A stretch of DNA of 64,000 bases from Neovahlkampfia damariscottae (taxonomy: Eukaryota > Heterolobosea > Selenaionea > Neovahlkampfiida > Neovahlkampfiidae), in contig JABLTG010000020.1 of the NCBI GenBank assembly GCA_016618085.1, forward strand, positions 98,815 to 162,814, read 5' to 3'. The translations under genes were made by a program, and so were the position numbers. The notes below the pieces were generated by a model. The model was not told the DNA's origin. It saw nothing but the letters and a program-made list of their open reading frames with translations, and ran no database searches. Shown piece by piece: positions 56,752 through 64,000 of the stretch; within the stretch, counting starts at the first letter, position 1, and each line of letters begins with the position of its first letter.

Positions 56752-57392
56752 ATGAAACTCCAATTTTTGTTGTTTGTCCTTATTGTTGCTTGTGTATTTG
56801 CCACTCCTTCAACAAATTGTGCCTCTGCTTCATATTCCTGTACTATTGGTCCAGGTGAATGCAGACCAAACTATCCAGCGATTGCTGTTGGACTCGTTTC
56901 ACAAATCGCTGACGGCTCAGGTGGAAGAGGTGTATTAGGTGGTGGAAAGTTTAAAAAAGCAAAAAAACGTCTTCAAAAAATCACAACAGTACCAGCTGTT
57001 CGTACAATAAATGAAGTTGACGTGAAACTCATGTGTTTACAAAGAAGTTGTACAAGCGCATCAAAATGTAAAGTATTTAGCTATGATTTAAAAGTTACAA
57101 CTCAACAATACAAAAATTTGAAGTATTTCATTTCTTTTTATTAACGTCTTTTGGAAGAAAAATATGTTCTACTAACGTTGAAAACTGCTCATGTGGCTAT
57201 GTAAAAGCTCAATTAAGAAAAAATGGATTTATTCAACATTCAATCAAATTAGGACAAGACATGTCATTAATTTGCCCAGTTTATCAAGCTACATCAGCAA
57301 ATCAAGGACACAGCACTTTGGACTTGGAAGCGTCAGCAGAAGAACTTGAAGATCAAGTGTCTATTCTTGAAGAAGAAATTTCATCTTTATAA
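56752..57392 (+). CDS. Secreted cysteine-containing protein
   Basis: Two exons (56752-57122 and 57158-57392) give 201 residues. The signal peptide is MKLQFLLFVLIVACVFATPS. The mature part has about eleven Cys residues, with a Gly-rich segment (GSGGRGVLGGGKFKK) and a Lys-rich block, and it ends with an acidic amphipathic coil (ASAEELEDQVSILEEEISSL). No transmembrane helix after the signal. Cys spacing does not match a family I know. Possibly an extracellular or vacuolar protein. Confidence 0.75.
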
Positions 57393-57437
57393 AAGTTAAT
57401 TTTCTTTTCTTGGATTTTTTTTGTTCCACCAAACAGA

Positions 57438-58040
57438 ATGAAGAAAACCATTGAAGTTGAAGGAAAATTTCTCTTCACAAAAAATGATTTGGACAAATTC
57501 ACCAGGTTATTTCAAGTGGTTTCAACTGAGAACATAAAAGACACCTACTATGACACGAAGGATTATTTTATGACAAAAAATGATTTTTGGTTAAGACAAA
57601 GAGAAGAGTATTTTGAATTAAAGTTTAGAGTTGGCTCAACAGAAAACAGAAATATACTTTCATACAAAGAAATCACAGATCTGAATGACATTGAGCATCA
57701 TTTAAATCACTTGTTTGAAAAACAAAAAAGGTTAAAAGACTATTTGGAAGTGTTTGAACCGTTTGCGACGATAGAAACATCAAGAATGAAATTCAAATTC
57801 AAGGAATTCAATATTGATTTAGATTCAACAAATTTTGGCTCCAACTTTGGTGAAATTGAAATACTAGTGGAAGAAGAAAAAGAAATTGAAGAAGCGAAAA
57901 AAAAAATTGAACATTTTATGAAAGAACATAATTTGAAAAGAGATAAAATTGGTAAAGTGCTCAGTTATATTCTCAAGAGAAATCAAAAACAAAAAAAAAT
58001 TTTGTTTGAGAATATTCAATTAAATAATTTATTAGAGTGA
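57438..58040 (+). CDS. CYTH-domain triphosphatase, thiamine-triphosphatase-like
   Basis: A single exon of 200 residues. The signature ExExK is EVEGKF at residue 6 onward. YYDTKDYFMTKNDFWLRQR and the later strand-forming Glu/Asp blocks (FGEIEILVE) fit the tunnel fold of CYTH enzymes such as thiamine triphosphatase. Metal-bound triphosphate would be the substrate; whether thiamine triphosphate, tripolyphosphate or an RNA 5' end cannot be told. Convergent with an unknown gene 22 bp away. Confidence 0.85.
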   Translation: MKKTIEVEGKFLFTKNDLDKFTRLFQVVSTENIKDTYYDTKDYFMTKNDFWLRQREEYFELKFRVGSTENRNILSYKEITDLNDIEHHLNHLFEKQKRLKDYLEVFEPFATIETSRMKFKFKEFNIDLDSTNFGSNFGEIEILVEEEKEIEEAKKKIEHFMKEHNLKRDKIGKVLSYILKRNQKQKKILFENIQLNNLLE

Positions 58041-58062
58041 ATACAATCAAGGAATGTCACTC

Positions 58063-58560
58063 TTAGATGAAGTTAATATGTATGTTATGCAATTTTTCAA
58101 CTTTGAATTCCCTCAGGTCTCTGGCCAAATAAATTTTTGAATGTAGTTCTAATACACGATTTAATGTTGGATTGAAGCCATCTTTATCAGTTGTTGTATT
58201 ATCACTATTCAAGTAATGCACTTCAAAATAAGAAGAGTCTTGTTTCCATGCAACAAATAAATTTCCTTCATTTTGAATAATCCAGTGATCATTTAGAACA
58301 GTAGGAAATCCTTTTGACTTCCTTGAAGTGATTATTTTAGCTGTGATTTTCAGAGGTAGATCATAAAAACATTTAGTTTCTTCATGATAATATTTTAGCA
58401 ATAATAAACTTATTTCTGTCACCAAATCGTCATAACTCTTATTTACTATTTTATCAACTGATTTCAATTCTTTATTTTCTATTATTTTCACCACCTCTCT
58501 GGTCTTTTGTTCATAAATTTTAATTTTCTCGTCAAGTTCTCGTTTTTCTTCTTGTTTCAT
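58063..58560 (-). CDS. Uncharacterised protein
   Basis: A single exon of 165 residues beginning at ATG 58560, after a CCAATTGA element. It begins with a charged coiled coil (KQEEKRELDEKIKIYEQKTREV) and continues as a mixed alpha/beta domain with HWIIQNEGNLFVAWKQDSSYFEVHYL. No family recognised. The beta part could be a small binding domain. Confidence 0.5.
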   Translation of the reverse strand: MKQEEKRELDEKIKIYEQKTREVVKIIENKELKSVDKIVNKSYDDLVTEISLLLLKYYHEETKCFYDLPLKITAKIITSRKSKGFPTVLNDHWIIQNEGNLFVAWKQDSSYFEVHYLNSDNTTTDKDGFNPTLNRVLELHSKIYLARDLREFKVEKLHNIHINFI

Positions 58561-58692
58561 TTTTATCCAATTGAAAGTCAAAAAAACAAATTTAAATAGG
58601 AGAATCGGAATGAAATTAAAAGTTCATTTAAAAAAAAAACATGTTTTTGCAGCAAGAAATTATTTTTAAGTGAGAGGATATTTGGTGATTCT

Positions 58693-58699
58693 TGATTGG
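58693..58699 (-). promoter_or_regulatory. TGATTGG element between divergent genes
   Basis: TGATTGG lies 28 nt before the RTF1 ATG. Read on the minus strand it is CCAATCA, 133 nt from the divergent unknown gene. Confidence 0.45.
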
Positions 58700-58727
58700 A
58701 TAAAGAATAAAGAAAAAAAAAAAAGGG

Positions 58728-60254
58728 ATGAAGAGAGACCACGAAGATGATTTGGATAATGAATTTCTAATGTTAACAAAAAGAAAGAAAAAAGATACAG
58801 GATTAGAACTTGATGAAGAAGATGTTACAGAAGCCGATTTTGAAGACGGTTATGATTCTGATTTAATGGGAGACGACGCAGATGAACAATATTTAAATTC
58901 ATTATCAGAATTAGATAGAGAAATGATTTTATTAGAAAGATATGAAAAAAGAGAAGATTTAAAAAGATTAAGAGAAGAAGCAATTAGAAGCGGAAAATTA
59001 AAAGTTGAAAAATATGTAGAAAAAAAAAATACAAAAAGAAATTCTGCTTTATCTGATATAAGAGCTAAAAGACAAGCAAAAAGACAAGAACCTGTTAAAA
59101 AAGCACCAAAAAGTTCATATGAAAATGAAAGTAGTTATAGTATCAATAATATGAACAGAAGAAATAAAGAACAAGAAGAAGAAGTTAAAGTAACCTTTGA
59201 AGATTTACAAAAAATTACACTTTCAAGAAGAAGATTAGAAAAATGGGTAAATGAACCATTTTTTGAAAAAACTGTTTTACACTGTTTTGTTAGAGCAAGT
59301 ATAGGTGAACATAATGGAATACGTGTTTATAGATTTTGTGAAATTTCTGGATTTAAAGAAAAATCACTTTATCAAATTGATAGAATTTCAACTTCAAAAC
59401 ATTTAATTTTAAAACAAGGTGGAAAAGAAAAGAGTTTTCCAATTTCATTAATTTCCAATTCAAGTTTTACCAATTCAGAATTTAATAGTTGGTTAAAAGC
59501 AGCAAAAGAATCAAATGATTTTATACCAACAGAAGATGATATTGAAATGAAATTAGAAGAATTTGAAAAAGCAAGTGAATATACATATACAGAAGATGAT
59601 ATTAATAAACGTCTAGAAGAAAAGAAAAAACTTGGAAAAGAAATACCAGGTCAAAATTTAGCAGTTGAAAAATTAAAACTTTGCACATTAAGAGATGAAT
59701 GTTTTGATCATCAAAAAATGGATGAATACAATGAATATTGTAAAAAAATTGAACAAATTGAAATTTTATTAAAAAAAAGAGAAGAATCTCTAAAAAGAGT
59801 TTCAACTGTTGATATTTCAAAAATAACAAAAATTTTAAATCCAAATTCATTTTCAACTACTACAACTTCTTTAAATTCAAATATTTCTTCAAAAGTTTTA
59901 GATGCTTTAAAAGATAATGATGAAGATGAATTTGGTATAAAAAAGAAAAAAGAAAAATATGATGCTTTTTCAAGAAGACCAACTAGATCTGCTGGTATGT
60001 ATGTTCAAGTTGATCAAAATGATACAAATAATAATTTAGGAAGTCCTTCTCCAAGAGGAAGTGGTTTATTATCACCAATTGAAAGTCCATCTACTCTTTT
60101 ACAAAAAGCACATGATTTTGATTTGGTTTTAGATTTTGATTCTCAAACTCAAAAAATTGGAAAAAAATTAAATTTTGTTTCATCAAAAAATCAAAGTGGT
60201 GAATCAAAAAAATCAATTTCTATTGAAGAATATAAAAGAAGAAAAGGTATTTAA
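58728..60254 (+). CDS. RTF1: RTF1, Paf1 complex subunit
   Basis: RTF1 helps RNA polymerase II elongation and H2B ubiquitination. This is a single exon of 508 residues. The N-terminal part is acidic with SDLMGDDADEQYLNSLSELDREMILLERYEKR, the histone-modification region. The Plus3 domain follows (residues ~155-275: VTFEDLQKITLSRRRLEKW ... VRASIG ... YRFCEI), which binds phosphorylated Spt5. The C-terminal part has a coiled coil and an Asn/Ser-rich tail. ISY1 is 97 bp downstream on the same strand. Confidence 0.94.
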   Translation: MKRDHEDDLDNEFLMLTKRKKKDTGLELDEEDVTEADFEDGYDSDLMGDDADEQYLNSLSELDREMILLERYEKREDLKRLREEAIRSGKLKVEKYVEKKNTKRNSALSDIRAKRQAKRQEPVKKAPKSSYENESSYSINNMNRRNKEQEEEVKVTFEDLQKITLSRRRLEKWVNEPFFEKTVLHCFVRASIGEHNGIRVYRFCEISGFKEKSLYQIDRISTSKHLILKQGGKEKSFPISLISNSSFTNSEFNSWLKAAKESNDFIPTEDDIEMKLEEFEKASEYTYTEDDINKRLEEKKKLGKEIPGQNLAVEKLKLCTLRDECFDHQKMDEYNEYCKKIEQIEILLKKREESLKRVSTVDISKITKILNPNSFSTTTTSLNSNISSKVLDALKDNDEDEFGIKKKKEKYDAFSRRPTRSAGMYVQVDQNDTNNNLGSPSPRGSGLLSPIESPSTLLQKAHDFDLVLDFDSQTQKIGKKLNFVSSKNQSGESKKSISIEEYKRRKGI

Positions 60255-60351
60255 GATTAAAAAAAATTTGATTTGAAAAAGTTTTTTTTTTTTTTTTGAC
60301 CAACCATCTTGTCAGAATTTTCAACCAAATCAAAGTTAACCAAACAAAAAA

Positions 60352-61041
60352 ATGGCAAGAAATAGAGAAAAAGCAGCATCTATGTTAAATAGATGGACAA
60401 TGTTAAAACTTCATGGTATTGATGATGAAACATCATTTCAAAGACCAATTGAAGTAAAAGAAGTTAAAAAATTGAATCAAGCAGAAACTTGGAGAAGACA
60501 ATGTTTAAAAGAAGCAGATGATAAAATACAAACCATTCAAAATCCACAATTAGGTGAACATAGAACAAGAGATTTAAATGATGAAATTAATCGGTTACTA
60601 AAAGAGCTAAAAGCTTGGGAAAAACGAATAGTTGAATTGAATGGACCTGATTATTCAAAAATAACTCCTGAATCAAAAAACTCAGAAGTTTTAAATATTA
60701 ATGGATTTAAGTATTTTGGAGCAGCAAGAAATTTACCTGGTGTTCGTGAACTTTATGAAAAATCTCATTACAAAGCACCAAAAAAAACGAGAAGTGATTT
60801 ACAAAAATCTGTTGATGCATATTATTATGGTCTATATTCAGTTGATAAATCAATTGTAGATTTAGAAAAAGAAGCAGAAGAAAAAGAAAGAGAAAAAGAA
60901 ATAAAAAGATACAAAGAAACGAAAGAGTTTTCAAACTCAAAAGACTCCATTGAAATTTTAGATATAAAAATACCTTCAAAAGAAGAAATTCAAAAAGAAA
61001 TTATTGAAAAGAAAAAACTTGAAATTTTGAATAAATATTAA
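60352..61041 (+). CDS. ISY1: ISY1, pre-mRNA splicing factor
   Basis: A single exon of 229 residues. The ISY1 family blocks are MARNREKAASML, AETWRRQCLKEADDKI, GEHRTRDLNDEINRLL, GFKYFGAARNLPGVRELYE and KTRSDLQKSVDAYYYG, followed by a coiled coil and the closing SKEEIQKEIIEKKKLEIL. ISY1 is a member of the NTC (Prp19) complex and guards first-step catalysis of the spliceosome. It is near full length for the yeast type, but lacks the acidic insert of animal ISY1. Confidence 0.95.
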   Translation: MARNREKAASMLNRWTMLKLHGIDDETSFQRPIEVKEVKKLNQAETWRRQCLKEADDKIQTIQNPQLGEHRTRDLNDEINRLLKELKAWEKRIVELNGPDYSKITPESKNSEVLNINGFKYFGAARNLPGVRELYEKSHYKAPKKTRSDLQKSVDAYYYGLYSVDKSIVDLEKEAEEKEREKEIKRYKETKEFSNSKDSIEILDIKIPSKEEIQKEIIEKKKLEILNKY

Positions 61042-61063
61042 AAAAAAAAAAAAAATTAAATTT

Positions 61064-63187
61064 TTATTTCTTTTCTTCTTCTGATCCATTTATTTTTCCA
61101 TTTGATTCTTTTCCATTCATTTTTTCAGCCATAAACTGTAATTTTTCTTGTTCCAATTTTTTTTTATTTTCTTCCATTTGATATCTTTCTTTATTCATTA
61201 ATTTTTCCAAATGATCTAATTGTTTTAATTTAAATTCAACTTTTTTCATTTGTTTTTCTAAAATTAAAGCAATTAATCTTTGAATTTCTCTTTCTTCTTT
61301 TATAGCTAAAACTTTTGCTTTTGCAGAAGCAGCACCTATTGCAGCACTACACATTGTTTTTGTATCTAACTCTTGATTCTTTAAATCAACAATATTTGGA
61401 TTATCTAAACTTTTAAATGATTGTAAAGCAGCTTGTGCAGCAGAAGCAGCAACTGTTGGATGTACCATTGATGCTAAAAATGCAACAGTTTGCATAATTG
61501 GATTATGTGAATCACTAAAAGGTAATGGATCAGTTTCTTTAATTTTTGGTTCTTGTAATATAAATTCATCTTCAATTGGCATTTTTAAAAAATATGATAA
61601 ACATTCTTCTTTTGTTCTTGATCCAACTGCAGATGAAATTTTATTCCAATCATCTTTGTGTACTTCAATTGACTATAGTAGAGAGTTTAAAAACTAAAAA
61701 TATCTTACTTTTAATAAACGTAATACTTCTTCTTGATTCCAATCTCCTTTATCTGTAATTTTTGGTATTGGTACTGTATAAGTTGGTTGTACTCCAAATG
61801 ATGGTAATTCTAAAGAAACTAACTTTTCACTAGGTGTATATTCATGTACTAATATAGATGGTTGTTCTGTTCCTGAAAATTTATCAGGTGATACTCCATA
61901 ATTAATTAAACCCCAGTGTTCTAAAAATGAAAATACTCTTATGATTGATGATATATCACCAGCTAAATACTTTCGACATTCAGTTGCTGACAGATATTTG
62001 TCGGAATCTTTTCTAAAAGTTTCAATCATAAAATTACGATATTGTTGATAACTAAGAAATTTTAAGTTTTTTTTTTTTTCGTCTTACATTTCTGGTGTTT
62101 TTGTTGTACTTTGAGAATCAAAAAACTCTGGAAGTGAACGTTTTTCAATTTCATTTATTTCATCAATATTGAACCAAGTAGCATGAAATGGTACAACTAT
62201 TGGTGTTTTAAAGTCTTCTGGTTTTAAATCATCTTTTAATTTTTTTGAATCTACTTCATCAAATGTAATTTTACGTTTTTGAGTTGTTGGTTCTAAATCA
62301 TAATCTGATTCTTCCATCCATTCATTAAATCTCTCTGAATCAACTAAAAACTTTCCTGACTAAATGAATAGATTTTAGAATTGTTTTTAAACTTACAAGT
62401 TTCCATATTTTTTTTGTTGGTTTTATTAAAATTTCTTCAGTTGGTTTGTTGATCCACTTATTGTATGAATTTGGAAAGTTTGTCCAATGGATTAAAGTTT
62501 TTTGATTTTTTATATAATCAACTGGTTTATATTCTTGAAGTGGTTTTAAATCACCATTATCAATTAAATGAGTAAAATTTTTTGTATCAATTTTTCCTTA
62601 TAACAAAATTAAAAAAAAAAAAAAAACCTCCAAATTTTGTAATTATATTTGCATATTTTTGAGCGTCTTCTTTTGTTACATTTGTGGAAAAATTAAAAAC
62701 TCTTTGATTCAAAAAATTATTCTTTTCTAATTCTCCTTTAATTTTTTTCATTAATTCAACTACTCTTGCTTTATTGTTGAAATCAAATTCATCATTCATC
62801 ATTTCTTGTTTATTTAAAAAGTAGGTTTTTAAAATTAAATGTAAAGACCCATTGATTTGAAAATTTTTGAACAACTCAGAATCAAGTTTCGTCATTTGGT
62901 TTTTTATATTTTCATCTTTTGACTGGAGAAAAAAGATCAATTTTTTTACTTTTTTTTTTTTTACTGTTAATCCGAAGAGTTTTTCATTCTCATGGATGAG
63001 TTTTGTGACAATTGAACCAAGTTGCGAACTGGAAATTGTTTTGTTTTGAATTTTTTCATCAATTATTAAATTCTAGTGGTTAGTTTCTTGTTTTATTTTG
63101 TTTTTTTACTTTTGCTATGTTATCTAATTGACTTAAAATTGGTTGTGTTTCAAACTCTTTATTTTCAAAGTCAAAACTTTTGTTCAT
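61064..63187 (-). CDS. SMARCC: SMARCC/SWI3 chromatin-remodelling subunit
   Basis: Seven exons (63110-63187, 62965-63072, 62628-62922, 62397-62596, 62088-62359, 61709-62051, 61064-61672) give 634 residues. The N-terminal chromo/BRCT-type module of SMARCC appears to be present (WKLSGKFLVDSERFNEWME). The SWIRM domain covers PFHATWFNIDEINEIEKRSL, the exon-spanning EIYQQYRNFMIETFR and FLEHWGLINY. A SANT domain (DWNQEEVLRLLK ... DDWNKISSAVGSRT) and the C-terminal coiled coil (TVAFLASMVHPTVAASAA ... LEKQMKKVEFKL) complete it. This is the scaffold of a SWI/SNF-type remodeller. Confidence 0.95.
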
Positions 63188-63659
63188 TTCCGTTATCCAA
63201 TCAAATCAATTTTTGGAAATGAATAAAATTATAGGAAAATACTTGATTTATTGTTGAATCATCAATTCCAGAAAATTGGTTGAAACATGAAACCTGAAAC
63301 TTTTTGAATTAAAATTTTGTTCGGTTTAGGAATGTGAAAAAACCTAATATAAGACTGATTCATTTGTTTAAAATGATTGGAAAATTCATGAAGAAAAACA
63401 AATCTATCAAAGACCAAGTTGTGTCCATTCAAAATTTGATAAACCATTAAAATGTTCATTTTTTACATACATTACATGATACATTCCAACTAATTGTTGA
63501 GAAATTATTTTTTTGAATTTATTAGGAGAAAAATGATTAGAAAAATGATCATCCCAAGTTTTCAAATTTCCCTTGAAGTTCTTGCTGGTTTTTCAACCGA
63601 TTGAGACTTAATCTTCCATGCATCACAACAAATTACAACCTGTGATATAAATTTTTATG
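63188..63659 (-). other. Gene-poor stretch with a coding-like segment
   Basis: A 61-codon open frame without an ATG at its left limit runs on the minus strand from 63592 to 63407 (KTSKNFKGNLKTWDDHFSNH ... SNFEWTQLGL). It looks like real coding sequence but has no start, promoter element or obvious partner exon. A second open frame (63459-63262) overlaps it. It may be the decayed end of the mobile element that carries the Fanzor-like gene, but that link is only proximity. Confidence 0.3.
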
Positions 63660-63731
63660 CAGTCGACAGGATTCAAACCCACAACCAATCTGAAGTCACC
63701 TAGTGTTTTACCACTAAACCATGCCCGACTG
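63660..63731 (-). tRNA. tRNA-like gene or tRNA pseudogene, anticodon uncertain
   Basis: A 72-nt sequence on the minus strand has a perfect A box (TGGTTTAGTGG) and a near-perfect B box (GGTTTGAATCC), and its ends can pair over seven bases (CAGTCGG with TCGACTG, one G-T). The D arm GTTT/AAAC is good. The anticodon stem is poor: with the loop read as CTTCAGA the anticodon would be UCA, which reads UGA, but alternative registers exist. The spacing between acceptor stem and D arm is not canonical. I therefore call it tRNA-like and do not assign an amino acid. Confidence 0.45.
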
Positions 63732-63785
63732 GACGACCAATAAAATTTTATTAATTTTATTTTGAATAGGTCGTTTTCCGCTATC

Positions 63786-64000
63786 TTAAAACTGACTTTT
63801 CCGTTCATTCTGATTAATCAGACCAGACATTAAAATCAAGGTTTCTTTCGGGATAGGACCGTTGCCAGCAGTACTGGCAGTTTTTGGATTTCCAATAAAA
63901 TTTTGTATATTCATCAGAAATATATTTCTTGCTCCATTATAATCTCTTGGAAGAGAAAAATTACAATATTTACAATTGAAATAATCTTTTTTTCCAAGTT
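63786..64000 (-). CDS. Probable Fanzor (TnpB-like) protein, C-terminal end only
   Basis: The frame is open from the right edge to TAA at 63786-63788, giving the last 70 residues of a protein that extends beyond the window. It starts with FNCKYCNFSLPRDYNGARNI. A CxxC followed at this distance by RDxNGAxNI is the second half of the zinc ribbon plus the RuvC-III aspartate block of TnpB, IS607-type OrfB and eukaryotic Fanzor RNA-guided nucleases. A tail of ~40 residues with two NQ-type elements follows. The rest of the gene, including the RuvC-I/II residues, is not visible. The base composition of the last ~150 bp is less AT-rich than the surroundings, in line with a transferred element. Confidence 0.72.
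   Translation of the reverse strand, partial: LGKKDYFNCKYCNFSLPRDYNGARNIFLMNIQNFIGNPKTASTAGNGPIPKETLILMSGLINQNERKSQF

Noticed and set aside
63262-63459. 65-codon minus-strand ORF
   Set aside because: It overlaps another coding-like frame, has no promoter element and no recognisable similarity; kept only as part of the gene-poor stretch.
63660-63731. Selenocysteine tRNA
   Set aside because: The possible UCA anticodon suggested it, but the sequence is 72 nt and lacks the long variable arm and extended acceptor stem of tRNA-Sec.

Overview
The window is nuclear DNA from an AT-rich, gene-dense microbial eukaryote. Nearly every gene has at least one plausible GT-AG intron of about 25-80 nt, most of them 30-40 nt. 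Intergenic gaps are often under 100 bp, and the gene set is that of a full eukaryote (HOPS, COP9 signalosome, AP-3, Paf1, SWI/SNF, MAP kinase, mRNA capping, CCT). A mitochondrially targeted RecG, a WAFL/FKBP15 orthologue, a retaining-type AAA-ATPase/PD-(D/E)XK family and a Fanzor-like end suggest a free-living amoeba or amoeboflagellate, perhaps heterolobosean. I cannot name the species, and that assignment is inference. TAA, TGA and TAG are all read here as stops.

Almost every gene has a CCAAT-type element, CCAATCA or its complement TGATTGG, 3 to about 60 nt before the ATG. I used this element together with frame-consistent splicing to choose starts and to find genes too short or too spliced for a plain ORF scan: TMEM258, eIF1, a 62-residue membrane protein and a 36-residue protein. 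All exon models were checked for total length divisible by three.

Layout: 0-6.5 kb holds a partial unknown gene, VPS16 and a proline-rich coiled-coil protein. 6.6-20.7 kb holds a purple acid phosphatase, an mRNA guanylyltransferase, a class 3 lipase, an Arf-like GTPase, CSN6, membrane proteins, a mitochondrial repeat protein, RecG, a nocturnin-like nuclease/phosphatase and UCHL5. 20.8-35.3 kb holds a TPR/F-box/RCC1-like protein, a secreted protein, a 1354-residue FKBP15 (WAFL) gene, a MAP kinase with a TNY loop, NAT10 and a three-repeat MYB factor.

35.6-41.9 kb is an accessory island. It contains a decayed AAA-ATPase/PD-(D/E)XK gene that is split by a 1494-bp inverted-repeat element. The element has a 5-bp target duplication, internal subterminal repeats of about 19 bp and a BTB-domain cargo gene. 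Removing it in silico with one duplication copy rejoins the host reading frame exactly. A large hairpin and a gag-like ORF lie in the same island.

41.9-63.2 kb returns to housekeeping genes: a very divergent CCT6, CGR1/CCDC86, AP-3 mu, an F-box protein fused to a TMEM185-like membrane domain, TMEM258, two paralogous LRAT/NlpC-like proteins, a tandem pair of fatty-acid-hydroxylase-type enzymes, eIF1, a zinc transporter, a CYTH phosphatase, RTF1, ISY1 and SMARCC. The last 350 bp carry a tRNA-like sequence and, running off the right edge, the C-terminal zinc ribbon of a probable Fanzor (TnpB-like) protein.
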